Below are positions 7,250-16,171 of a stretch of 64,000 nt of DNA, piece after piece. Position 1 is the first letter of the stretch; each line of letters begins with the position of its first letter. Origin of the DNA: Bacteroidota bacterium (GTDB taxonomy: Bacteria; Bacteroidota; Bacteroidia; NS11-12g; UBA955); the NCBI GenBank assembly GCA_030682255.1, contig JAUXOK010000017.1, forward strand, positions 1-64,000. Direction: 5' to 3'. Both the position numbers and the translations under genes were made by a program. Under the pieces are notes generated by a model. It was given only the letters and a program-made list of their open reading frames with translations, was not told where the DNA came from and did not search any database.

Positions 7250-9453
7250 ATTTTGTAAATGAAGGTTTCTCCTTCGTGTTTGATTAATAAAGTATAAATG
7301 CCATCGCTCAATAATCTAATATCCATTTCTAATAGATTGATAGAGCTATGGTATTTGATAATAGGTGTTTGAATTTGACCAAGCGCATTTACTACCGACA
7401 CCTGATGGGGCTGTATTGCATAAGCACTTTGGATGCTGATAAAATCTGAGCTGGGATTGGGGTAGATTAAAAAATTAACGGGCGAATGATAGGCGTTGAT
7501 GCCAGCTATTTGAAGGGCTTTTAACACAGCAGCGTAAGCATTTATTTTGCCATAGCCATAATCATTATTGGGGGTTGTGCCTGTTTGAGAATCCGAGATT
7601 GCTGTAGTTTCAATAATCAATTTTACTTGTTCGGCAGTTAAATTAGGATTAGCTTGCATTACCAATGCAACAATGCCCGCAACATGGGGAGCTGCCATCG
7701 AGGTGCCATTAAAAGCGGTCCAATATTGCGTGTCGCCTCTAAATACACTTTTTAAAAGTGTTTTTTCTAGCATCCAAGCTGCAAATTGTTGATTGTTTAC
7801 AGCAGATGGCACATCATAGCCTGGCGCAACTACATTGGGTTTTATTCTGCCATCTACTGAAGGTCCTCGGCTCGAAAACTTAGCCAACTGTCCGGGCCAA
7901 ACATAGCCACTATCATTGATAAATTGACCGTTAACATTGGTATAAGATGATCTTGCAGCTGTTGCCCCCACAGATATTACAGACTTGGAGGTACCGCCAT
8001 TTTCGCCTAAGGTATATTGGGTATTGCCCGCAATCATTGAGTTTTCATAATCCCATTTGCCCCATTTATTTCTAAATGCACCACTGCTCCAAGAACGAAC
8101 TGCGCCACTGTTCCAAGCATGAACATTAGAAGAATCTGAATAAATCCTTGCTATCAAAGCATATTTGGCTTGATTGGGTTGTTCAATCATCACTATAATA
8201 TTCGGTTTTTGATTGTTAATATATGAAGCCATGGCTTTAAGTTCTATTTTAAAAAATGCACTATCTGCTGTTATATTAAACACACTTAATGAATCGCTTA
8301 ATGAACTGATAAAAGGTGTTTGATAAACCACATTTAGTGAAGTATCTATCACTTGCACTTGAATAGCAAATGAACTGGATTTACTTCCCCAAAAATCACA
8401 ATAAACACTTTCTTTTGTTCGCCATTGTCGGTTGTTTTCCATCATCATAGTGGCAACGGTATCGTTATTAAATGCATGAAACCAATGCATAGGATTATCG
8501 CCATCATTGCCATTGGCGCCAACTAAAACTTTGCCTCTGCCTACCAACATATCGCATGCTAAATCAAATAAGCTTGTGCCATCATGCGGACCCGTATGCA
8601 TGCCCCAACTTAAATTAATAACAGCTGGTTTTCCAACAGAATTGGCATAATCAAAAATATAACGGTAAGCATCTATGATACATGGATTGGCAACTACATA
8701 ATCTCCTAATGCACTGCCTGCTAATGTGTCGTTGCTATATTTGATGGTTACAAATACCAATTCAGCGTCAGGAGCCATGCCTTTGTATTGAAAATTGGGT
8801 GTTGATAATCCGCTGCCTGCTGCAATTCCAGCCACATGGGTGCCATGTGTGCCATCCATATCGTTGGCTAAAATGATTTCTTGGCTATCTTTAAATTCTT
8901 TGCCATAAGAAAACCCTTCAGGAGGATTGCCCTGAATGCCTTGATGCCAATACCGACTGATTCTTGTTTTTTTGCCATCTTGAGAAAAAAATGTAGGATT
9001 GTTGTTCTGAAAACCAATATCGACTATGCCTACTATGACACCCTTTCCGGTATAATTTAAAGGTAAACTATTTAATAATCCTGTATGTACTTTATCAACC
9101 GAACTTGATTGTCTTTCAATATCATTTTTAATTCTTGAAGCATTGGCATAAGTGGCTTTTTCTACATACAATATGCCGGGTATTTGGCTTAAATCTAACA
9201 TTTTAGAAACTGGCACTTGAATAGACCAAATTTGATTGATTTTAGAATTGATAAAAATGCCTCGATCTGTTAAAGTCGATTCCTTTAAGGTGTCATTTAC
9301 TAATATTAATGCGTAAGTATACCCGTTGTTTTTTATTTGAATTTCAGAAAATAAAGAGTTGTTAGATAAATGAAGTTTAGGATTATTCAATTGAGCAATG
9401 CCTTCAAAACTCAACAATAATATCAAAAGTATAAGAACCTGTTTCATCTTCAT
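7237..9453 (-). CDS. Subtilisin-like (S8) serine protease secreted by T9SS
   Basis: ATG 9453 gives a signal peptide ending near EGIAQ; a TTG one codon earlier is less likely. The catalytic triad is visible, numbered from 9453: Asp145 in GIVDIG, His203 in DGTHGTHVAG and Ser585 in NGTSMAAPHVAG. A 260-residue insertion between His and Ser contains beta-rich sequence, as in fervidolysin-like S8 enzymes. The last 75 residues form a type A T9SS sorting domain (YPNPSSDF, NALGQ, DGIYTLLIKH). The mature enzyme therefore probably works outside the cell or on its surface, degrading protein for nutrition or processing surface proteins. It follows the haemoglobin gene by 6 bases, so the two may share a transcript. 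Confidence 0.93.
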   Translation of the reverse strand: MKMKQVLILLILLLSFEGIAQLNNPKLHLSNNSLFSEIQIKNNGYTYALILVNDTLKESTLTDRGIFINSKINQIWSIQVPVSKMLDLSQIPGILYVEKATYANASRIKNDIERQSSSVDKVHTGLLNSLPLNYTGKGVIVGIVDIGFQNNNPTFFSQDGKKTRISRYWHQGIQGNPPEGFSYGKEFKDSQEIILANDMDGTHGTHVAGIAAGSGLSTPNFQYKGMAPDAELVFVTIKYSNDTLAGSALGDYVVANPCIIDAYRYIFDYANSVGKPAVINLSWGMHTGPHDGTSLFDLACDMLVGRGKVLVGANGNDGDNPMHWFHAFNNDTVATMMMENNRQWRTKESVYCDFWGSKSSSFAIQVQVIDTSLNVVYQTPFISSLSDSLSVFNITADSAFFKIELKAMASYINNQKPNIIVMIEQPNQAKYALIARIYSDSSNVHAWNSGAVRSWSSGAFRNKWGKWDYENSMIAGNTQYTLGENGGTSKSVISVGATAARSSYTNVNGQFINDSGYVWPGQLAKFSSRGPSVDGRIKPNVVAPGYDVPSAVNNQQFAAWMLEKTLLKSVFRGDTQYWTAFNGTSMAAPHVAGIVALVMQANPNLTAEQVKLIIETTAISDSQTGTTPNNDYGYGKINAYAAVLKALQIAGINAYHSPVNFLIYPNPSSDFISIQSAYAIQPHQVSVVNALGQIQTPIIKYHSSINLLEMDIRLLSDGIYTLLIKHEGETFIYKILKF

Positions 9454-9459
9454 CAATAT

Positions 9460-9822
9460 TTAAAAAGCATGATACTCACCAGTTAGTTTATGCATAAATG
9501 TGGTTGCAATCATTTTAACACGTTGTTTGGCTACTTCAGCATTTGCTCCCTGAAACATTTCATCGGTAGTTGCTATAAAATAATTGATCCATTTATCGAA
9601 ATGTATTTTTTCTAAATTTAAGTGGATGTGTTGGTCAAAAACATTGGTTTTATATCCTTCAACATCTAATAAAACAAAACTCCAAAAAGCAACTATTTTG
9701 GGCATGTGTTCTGCCAAATTGAGGTGACTAAACTTTGGTGCAGTTGTTTCATCATTCAATAGTTTTTGATAAAATGCATTTTGCCACAAAGTAATATCTT
9801 CTATGGATGTAATATCTTTCAT
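9460..9822 (-). CDS. Group III truncated haemoglobin
   Basis: The 120-residue length and the segment MPKIVAFWSFVLL followed by YKTNVFDQHIHL and HFDKWINYF fit group III (Ctb-like) 2/2 globins. His65 aligns with the proximal haem ligand (His72 of Campylobacter Ctb); this is my alignment by eye. These globins bind O2 or NO and are linked to nitrosative stress or oxygen chemistry, acting in the cytoplasm. A -7 box lies only 10 bases upstream of the ATG, so the leader is very short. The protease gene follows after 6 bases. Confidence 0.88.
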   Translation of the reverse strand: MKDITSIEDITLWQNAFYQKLLNDETTAPKFSHLNLAEHMPKIVAFWSFVLLDVEGYKTNVFDQHIHLNLEKIHFDKWINYFIATTDEMFQGANAEVAKQRVKMIATTFMHKLTGEYHAF

Positions 9823-9832
9823 TCTTATTTTA

Positions 9833-9866
9833 CAAAATTAAGCATTGCCAAGAATATAATTTCAAA
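9833..9866 (-). promoter_or_regulatory. Predicted promoter for truncated haemoglobin / protease
   Basis: The minus-strand -7 box TAATTTTG (9840-9833) has TTTG (9866-9863) 22 bases upstream. With the G of the box at -7, transcription would start near 9826, about 4 bases before the start codon. Confidence 0.55.
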
Positions 9867-9892
9867 ATAAATTATTATCATTGCTAATTGAA

Positions 9893-11770
9893 ATGCGTGA
9901 AAGCAAATTTGTAGATCAAAATCAAGAGAAATGGCTTCAATTTGAAAAAGAATTGAAATCTAAAGACACTAATCCTGAGTTACTAAGGGTGCAGTTAATC
10001 GAAATTACAGATGATTTATCCTATGCGCGTACATTTTATAAAAACCGTTCAGTTAGATTGTATCTCAATGGTTTAGCCCAATCTATCCATCACTCTATTT
10101 ATAAAAACAAAAGAAATTTCAAAAAAACTGTTGTTCAATTTTTTAAAGAAGATATTCCACGAATAGCCTACAATGGTAGAAAAGAACTGTTGTTTGCGTT
10201 TCTTATCCTTATTTTATCTGTTTTAATTGGTGCATTTTCATCAGCCAAGGATGATCAGTTTGCAAAATCAATATTGGGCAATGCTTATGTAGAAGAAACC
10301 ATCAAAAATATTGAAAAGGGCGACCCCATGGGAATTTATAAAGACCAAAACGCTTTTGATATGTTTGTGATGATAGCCACTAATAATTTGAGGGTTTCGA
10401 TGTTTGTTTTTTTGTTTGGTTTATTAGCTTCTTATGGTTCATTGGTTTTGCTTATTCGCAATGGCATTATGTTGGGCGTTTTTATGTATTTTTTTTATTC
10501 TAGAAACTTAGCCACTGAGTTTAACTTAACCGTTTGGATGCATGGCACTATAGAGATTTTAACACTTGTTATATCAGCATTGTCTGGAATGTTACTTGGC
10601 AGGGGACTTATCTATCCTGGTACTTTTAGTCGATTCAAAGCTTTTAGTATTTGGGCAAGAAGAGGCGCTTTGTTATTTTTAGCAACAACTCCTTTCATTC
10701 TTTTTGCTGCATTTATTGAATCCTATTTAACCCGTCACACAGATTTGCCAAATGTTTTAAGATTTGCTTTTATTATGTTTTCTGCAGGATTAATGGTATT
10801 TTATTTTGTAATATATCCCTATCAAAAATTTAAAAATGCAAGCGACAAAGACTTGGGAATGCCAGAATTGAGGTCTGAACAAAATGTATTTTTTAAAACA
10901 AAGCATATACACTCCAATAGCGAAATTCTTACAATCACCATTTCTCTATTAAAAAAGTATTTTAAAAATATCATTAGTTTTATTCTTGTATCTGGTCTTG
11001 TTTTAATAGTTATTTATTACTTTTTAATATCAAAAGACATTTTAGATAACTTTAAGCTTTTAAATGTAGATTTTCAGGATTTATTAACTTTTGAAATCAT
11101 TGAAAAACTGTTTCAATCTTTCGGAAATTTAGGGATTCTTTTTAATAGCCTCGAATCGCCAATTATATATATTTTTGGCTCCTTATGGATGTTTGCAATC
11201 GTGTTGTTTTCTCTCAGGATAATTAAAAAAGAATTAAAACTAACATATGATTTAAAACATTTTATATTGCCCATGGCAATTTTATGTTTATTTATGAACG
11301 GGTTACTACTCATAGACCATTTTTTGATTATATACATTTATATCATTTTGTACCCATTACTTTTAGCTGCCATTTTTCAGAATTACACCGAAAGCAAGAT
11401 TAAAAATTTATCTTTTTTTATTCAAATTAATGTAATCAGCGGATTTAAAAAATACTTAGGATTAAATGTGATGCTTTTTTTGCTCAGTTCAATTGGATTG
11501 GTTTTTTTTATTTCACCTCTCAGTTTGTTAAGTATTTGGATAGTTGAGATGAATTTTCAGTTATCAGAAATAACTTACGATATCCTTATTAAATTTATCC
11601 TGATGTTTTGGTTTGCATTGTTAAGTGGTTTTTTTATTGTTTTTCAAATTATTCAGGTGTGTTTAGCATCCTATACTATACTGGAAATTGAAACAGCAGA
11701 AGGCATTAAAGAGTCAATTCAATCGATTGGAAAAACTAAAAAAATATTTGGCATTGAGTCTGAAATATAA
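9893..11770 (+). CDS. SpoIIM-family membrane protein with an additional C-terminal membrane domain
   Basis: ATG 9893 (MRESKFVDQNQEKW) is preferred over the TTG at 9881. Residues 1-325 resemble the stage II sporulation protein M family: a cytoplasmic N-terminal helix region (KSKDTNPELLRVQLIEITDDL), a run of transmembrane helices, and a conserved WMHGTIEILTLVISALSGMLLG segment. Bacteroidota do not sporulate; here the family marks the MoxR/DUF58 operon. Residues about 340-625 add at least five more transmembrane segments not found in a typical SpoIIM of about 320 residues, which suggests a fusion with a neighbouring membrane protein gene. The stop codon overlaps the next start (TAATG), indicating translational coupling. 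Exact role unknown. Confidence 0.82.
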   Translation: MRESKFVDQNQEKWLQFEKELKSKDTNPELLRVQLIEITDDLSYARTFYKNRSVRLYLNGLAQSIHHSIYKNKRNFKKTVVQFFKEDIPRIAYNGRKELLFAFLILILSVLIGAFSSAKDDQFAKSILGNAYVEETIKNIEKGDPMGIYKDQNAFDMFVMIATNNLRVSMFVFLFGLLASYGSLVLLIRNGIMLGVFMYFFYSRNLATEFNLTVWMHGTIEILTLVISALSGMLLGRGLIYPGTFSRFKAFSIWARRGALLFLATTPFILFAAFIESYLTRHTDLPNVLRFAFIMFSAGLMVFYFVIYPYQKFKNASDKDLGMPELRSEQNVFFKTKHIHSNSEILTITISLLKKYFKNIISFILVSGLVLIVIYYFLISKDILDNFKLLNVDFQDLLTFEIIEKLFQSFGNLGILFNSLESPIIYIFGSLWMFAIVLFSLRIIKKELKLTYDLKHFILPMAILCLFMNGLLLIDHFLIIYIYIILYPLLLAAIFQNYTESKIKNLSFFIQINVISGFKKYLGLNVMLFLLSSIGLVFFISPLSLLSIWIVEMNFQLSEITYDILIKFILMFWFALLSGFFIVFQIIQVCLASYTILEIETAEGIKESIQSIGKTKKIFGIESEI

Positions 11771-12540
11771 TGAAAATTCTATTTGTTAAAATATTGATAT
11801 TATTGAATTTGCTCCTTGGTTCTTTGCATGCCCAAACAGCTTATGATGACAGTTTATCATCAAGTGAGTATGTTGATGATTATTCATCAAGTAATGAATC
11901 ATACGAATATAATATTGAAATAAACGACAGTTTAATTCAAAAGGAATATCAGCAAGACCTTCAACCTAAATTTGAAAAGTCAGAATGGGAAAAGCATGCC
12001 AAAAATATTAGGTTTGATGAAGACACACCCCCTGAAATAAAAAAAAAGAAAATTAGCCAAAGCAGGGAATCAAGTTTTAATATCAAACAGTTTAAATATT
12101 TGTTTTTCATCATTGCTTTGTTATTGGTTATATATCTTATTTATGTAATAGCCAAAAACCAACAAAGTAAAAACATTAAAGTAAGCCCACAAATTTTATA
12201 TTCGGCTGAAAAATTAAACGAAGAACAAATCAAAGCCCTTAATTACGAAGAACTTTTGGCACAAGCAATTCAGCAAAAAAACTATAAAAATGCCTATAGA
12301 ATTCAATACTTACAGTGTTTAAAAGATTTGATTCTTAAAAACTGGATTATCTATCATAAAAATGATACAAACCATGAACTATTAAACCAATTGAGAAGTA
12401 AAAGGGTTTATGATAGTTTTAAAATATTAACCTTGAATTTTGATAAAATATGGTACGGTGAAATAGAAATTAACCAAGATAATTACAATGATTTTTTAAG
12501 TTATTTCAATCAATTTAAGGAGGATTTAAAACAACAATGA
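11770..12540 (+). CDS. DUF4129-like single-pass membrane protein
   Basis: The N-terminus is a signal peptide (LLNLLLGSLHAQ). A Ser/Asp/Glu-rich extracytoplasmic stretch to about residue 107 follows, then one transmembrane helix at 108-128 and a cytoplasmic C-terminal helical domain (YEELLAQAIQQKNYKNAYRI, then LRSKRVYDSF) that fits DUF4129. In other Bacteroidota this protein sits between SpoIIM and a DUF4350 protein, as here. The gene overlaps both neighbours (TAATG upstream, ATGA downstream). The operon is thought to act on envelope or protein quality control, but no biochemical role is established. Confidence 0.78.
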   Translation: MKILFVKILILLNLLLGSLHAQTAYDDSLSSSEYVDDYSSSNESYEYNIEINDSLIQKEYQQDLQPKFEKSEWEKHAKNIRFDEDTPPEIKKKKISQSRESSFNIKQFKYLFFIIALLLVIYLIYVIAKNQQSKNIKVSPQILYSAEKLNEEQIKALNYEELLAQAIQQKNYKNAYRIQYLQCLKDLILKNWIIYHKNDTNHELLNQLRSKRVYDSFKILTLNFDKIWYGEIEINQDNYNDFLSYFNQFKEDLKQQ

Positions 12541-13808
12541 ATAATCAAAGAAAAACATTCAGTATCATAGTTGTATCTTCATTAATCTTAGTCTTGGTAT
12601 ACTGGTTTTTGTTTTCAAATAAAAAAGACAAATTTTTGTGGAATAAAACATATCAAGAAACCAAAAAACAACCTTATGATTTAGGGGTTTTCAATGAACT
12701 TATAAAATCTAAAGGCAATTATAAAATAATTGAAAACAAACAATCTGTTTCTAAATTTATCGAAACTTATGAAACTAACGCAACTTATTTGTTTGTAGGG
12801 GAGTACTGCTATTTAAGCAAAAAAGAAATAGACACCTTATTAAGTTTTGCATCTTGGGGCAATCAATTGGTGTTTATCTCAGAGAGTATTCCAGATACTT
12901 TGTTGAAAATTATGAGTGTATATCAATCTAATTACAAAATTAAAAGCACTTATGAATCTAATGTAAAAATTGATTTATTCTATGAAAATAGCCAATTAAA
13001 GGATTACGCGTTTAATTTTAGATCGAGTAATAAAAAATATGATAAAAATATCGATTGGCAATATCTTGAGCGACCAGTTTCATTGGATTATTATTATGAG
13101 TATACCGATATTAATATCATTCCACTTGGAACCATGAATTCTAAAACTAATTTTTTAAAATTTAATTATGGAGAAGGCTCAATTTTTATTCATACCAATC
13201 CAATTCTTTTCACCAATTATGCTTTGAAAGAATCAAAAGGATTTTTATACATGAATGAGTGTTTTAATTCTATAAATACTCAGAAAATATATTACGACAT
13301 TGGAGCTAAATATTATAAAAGTGATGCAGAAAAAATGTATCAGAAATCAGAGACACCGCTTTCTTTTATTTTACAAAAACCTGCGCTAAAGTGGGCTTGG
13401 TATTTGTTATGTTTAGGTGTTGTTTTATTTATTTTATTTAAAATTAAGAGGCATCAAAAAATCATTCCTGTAATTGAACAAAAACGAAATACCAGTATTC
13501 AATTTATTCAAACTTTAAGCGGTTTATTTTTTGCGAGAAAACAGCATTATTTTATGGCAGAGAAAAAAATGCAGTTATTTTTATACTATTTAAGGAGTAA
13601 ATTTTCTATAGCTACCAATCATTTGGAGCCAAAGGCTATAAAATTACTTTCTGCAAAATCTAAAGTGCCAGAAAAAGAAATCATTAGAATATTTGATTAT
13701 TATGAACAGGTAATCAAAGAACGAAAACACAGTGTAGATGAAACAAATTTGGTAGAATTATACGCAAGAATAAACAATTTTTACAAAATATATAAGCAAA
13801 ATAAATAA
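12537..13808 (+). CDS. DUF4350-like membrane protein of the MoxR operon
   Basis: A transmembrane helix at residues 8-26 is followed by an extracytoplasmic domain of about 250 residues with the fold hints of DUF4350: the YDLGVFNELIKSKG segment near the start, ATYLFVGEYCYLSKKE in the middle, and GEGSIFIHTNPILFTNYAL. A second helix lies at about 281-299 (WAWYLLCLGVVLFILF), then a basic cytoplasmic tail of about 120 residues. The start overlaps the preceding stop by four bases (ATGA), and the MoxR gene starts 1 base after its stop. The position in the operon supports the assignment as much as the sequence does. Confidence 0.75.
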   Translation: MNNQRKTFSIIVVSSLILVLVYWFLFSNKKDKFLWNKTYQETKKQPYDLGVFNELIKSKGNYKIIENKQSVSKFIETYETNATYLFVGEYCYLSKKEIDTLLSFASWGNQLVFISESIPDTLLKIMSVYQSNYKIKSTYESNVKIDLFYENSQLKDYAFNFRSSNKKYDKNIDWQYLERPVSLDYYYEYTDINIIPLGTMNSKTNFLKFNYGEGSIFIHTNPILFTNYALKESKGFLYMNECFNSINTQKIYYDIGAKYYKSDAEKMYQKSETPLSFILQKPALKWAWYLLCLGVVLFILFKIKRHQKIIPVIEQKRNTSIQFIQTLSGLFFARKQHYFMAEKKMQLFLYYLRSKFSIATNHLEPKAIKLLSAKSKVPEKEIIRIFDYYEQVIKERKHSVDETNLVELYARINNFYKIYKQNK

Positions 13809-13809
13809 T

Positions 13810-14799
13810 ATGGAAATAAACGAAAATATTGAAGCAACGCCAATTAATCATGAATTAGTCTTCTTAAGTCAGAGCGTTGACAAAATCAGACATGAGATAC
13901 ACAAAGTTGTGGTTGGTCAAGATGAAATGATAGATTTAATTTTGGCAGGTTTATTTACTGGTGGACACGTTTTAATAGAAGGTGTTCCAGGAATTGCAAA
14001 AACATTAACAGTAAATTTAATTGCAAAAACATTGAATCTTGATTTTAAAAGAATACAATTTACACCTGATTTGATGCCAGCAGATGTTACAGGAACAAGT
14101 GTTTATAATCCCAAAACAAGTGATTTTGATTTTAAAGCGGGACCAATTTTTGCCAATATCGTTTTAATAGATGAAATTAATCGTTCGCCAGCCAAAACTC
14201 AAGCAGCTTTGTTTGAAGTGATGGAAGAACAGCAAGTAACTGTTGATGGTTTGTCAAGAAAAATCGAAAAGCCGTTTATGGTCTTGGCTACCCAAAATCC
14301 TATCGAACAAGAAGGTACATACAAACTTCCAGAAGCTCAACAAGACCGTTTCTTGTTTAAAATTAAATTACATTACCCAAGCCTAGAAGAGGAAATTGAA
14401 ATTATTAAAAGATTTGAAAAAGACTTTAACCAAAATGTAACAAAAGATGTACAGAAAGTATTAAATAAAGAAGATATTATAAAATGTAAAGATATTATCG
14501 AAAAAATATATATCAAAGATGAGCTAATCAAATACATTGCTCAAATTATCCATCATACCAGAGAAACTAATGATTTGTTTTTAGGAGCTTCTCCAAGAGC
14601 CTCTATGGCTATAGTAAAAACTGCAAAAGCATTAGCTGCAATGAATGGTAGAGATTTTGTTACACCAGATGATATTCAATATGCTTGTTTCCCAGTGTTA
14701 AATCACCGTGTTATTTTATCACCAGAAAAAGAAATGGAAGGATTTGATGTTAAAGATATATTGCAGGAAATTTATACAAAAATAGAGGTGCCAAGATAA
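13810..14799 (+). CDS. MoxR-family AAA+ ATPase
   Basis: The 329-residue AAA+ protein has a Walker A of MoxR type, GVPGIAKT (58-65), a Walker B IVLIDEINRSPAKTQ beginning at 117, a sensor 1 region LATQNPIEQEGTY and an arginine-finger segment PEAQQDRF. The C-terminal lid contains GASPRAS. MoxR ATPases are chaperone-like remodelling enzymes that work with DUF58 or VWA proteins; the DUF58 partner is the next gene, 3 bases downstream. The reading is secure for family, not for substrate. Confidence 0.95.
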   Translation: MEINENIEATPINHELVFLSQSVDKIRHEIHKVVVGQDEMIDLILAGLFTGGHVLIEGVPGIAKTLTVNLIAKTLNLDFKRIQFTPDLMPADVTGTSVYNPKTSDFDFKAGPIFANIVLIDEINRSPAKTQAALFEVMEEQQVTVDGLSRKIEKPFMVLATQNPIEQEGTYKLPEAQQDRFLFKIKLHYPSLEEEIEIIKRFEKDFNQNVTKDVQKVLNKEDIIKCKDIIEKIYIKDELIKYIAQIIHHTRETNDLFLGASPRASMAIVKTAKALAAMNGRDFVTPDDIQYACFPVLNHRVILSPEKEMEGFDVKDILQEIYTKIEVPR

Positions 14800-14802
14800 T
14801 TC

Positions 14803-16134
14803 ATGAATCCATTTAAAAACATCTATTTAAACAGAAGATTTTTCCTTCTATTAGGCGTCATTATCTTGTGTTTTTGTTTTTCTTTCATCATAGAAAAGAT
14901 GTTTGTAATAAGTATTCTTTTGTGTTTTATTTTATTTGGTTTTGTAATACTTGATTTGTTTGGATTATTTGCAAAAAATGAATTAATGAGAGCTTTGAGA
15001 AAAACATCGAAATTGCTTTCACTTAATGATGATAATATTATAGAAATAGAAATTCAAAATTTAAGTCAAACTAAATGGTATATCGATATAATTGATGAAT
15101 TGCCAGAACAATTGCAAATAAGAAATTTTAAAATCAAAACAGCCATTCATGGACAAGAGAATATTTCTAATTTTTATAACATTAAACCAAAGGTAAGAGG
15201 AGAGTATCATTTTGGAGCGATAAATATCATGGTTATGAGTTATCTTCAATTGGTTAAAAGACGTATCAGAATCAACGCCAATCAAATGGTTCCAGTTTAT
15301 CCAAGTATTATTCAAATGAAAAAACTTGAGCTATATACCTTTTCGCAAATATCAAAAGCTTATGGTATTAAGAAAATGAGGAGAATTGGTTTGAGTTATG
15401 AATTTGAACAAATTAAAAATTATGTTAGAGGGGATGATATCAGACAAATTAATTGGAAGTCATCAGCTAGAAATCAACAATTGATGGTGAATCAATTTGA
15501 AGATGAAAAATCTCAACCGATATACAACATTATAGATAAAAGCCGAGTTATGTTGATGCCATTTAACGGTCTTAGTCTAATGGATTATGCTATCAATGCA
15601 AGCTTGGTAATTAGTAATGTGGCGCTCAAAAAGCAAGATAAGATTGGATTAATTACCTATTCAGATATGATTGGGTCTGCTATTAGAGCAGATAGAAAAC
15701 ATGGGCAATTAAATGCTATTTTACAAACTTTATACAATCAAAATGAAAGAGATTTTGAGGCAAACTACGAACACCTCTATTACGGAATTACTAGAATTAT
15801 TAAAACTAGAAGCCTAATATTTTTGTATTCAAATTTTGAAAGTATGTATAGTTTAATACGAGTTTTACCAATATTGAGAAATATTAATAAACTGCATCTA
15901 TTGGTTGTGATTTTTTTTCAAAATGAAGCTATCAAAAATTTGAGCGAGATGGATGCTACAGATTTAAAGGAAGTGTATACTCAAATTTTAGCCGAACAAG
16001 CCCTTAACGAAAAAATCGCTATAGCCAATGAATTAAATAATATTGGCATACAAACTATTCTTACTAAGCCAGAAGATTTAAATATTAATACACTGAATAA
16101 GTATCTTGAAATAAAATCAAGAGGTTTAATTTAA
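14803..16134 (+). CDS. DUF58 domain protein, partner of MoxR
   Basis: Two N-terminal transmembrane helices (about residues 10-50) precede an extended beta region and the DUF58 signature, YEFEQIKNYVRGDDIRQINW followed by KSSAR, at about 203-230. The C-terminal half has a VWA-like fold with the segment IYNIIDKSRVM in place of a DxSxS motif, so metal binding may be absent. DUF58 proteins are the usual partners of MoxR ATPases. This is the last gene of the operon that begins at 9893; a new promoter-like box follows at 16160. Confidence 0.9.
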   Translation: MNPFKNIYLNRRFFLLLGVIILCFCFSFIIEKMFVISILLCFILFGFVILDLFGLFAKNELMRALRKTSKLLSLNDDNIIEIEIQNLSQTKWYIDIIDELPEQLQIRNFKIKTAIHGQENISNFYNIKPKVRGEYHFGAINIMVMSYLQLVKRRIRINANQMVPVYPSIIQMKKLELYTFSQISKAYGIKKMRRIGLSYEFEQIKNYVRGDDIRQINWKSSARNQQLMVNQFEDEKSQPIYNIIDKSRVMLMPFNGLSLMDYAINASLVISNVALKKQDKIGLITYSDMIGSAIRADRKHGQLNAILQTLYNQNERDFEANYEHLYYGITRIIKTRSLIFLYSNFESMYSLIRVLPILRNINKLHLLVVIFFQNEAIKNLSEMDATDLKEVYTQILAEQALNEKIAIANELNNIGIQTILTKPEDLNINTLNKYLEIKSRGLI

Positions 16135-16159
16135 TGTAATTTTGTTCAATGTAAATCCA

Positions 16160-16167
16160 TAAATTTG
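16160..16167 (+). promoter_or_regulatory. Predicted -7 box for the GT39-like gene
   Basis: TAAATTTG matches TAnnTTTG exactly and lies 26 bases after the DUF58 stop. With G at -7, transcription would start at about 16174, at or just inside the annotated GTG, so the mRNA is probably leaderless or the true start lies slightly downstream. Confidence 0.5.
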
Positions 16168-16171
16168 CGTT

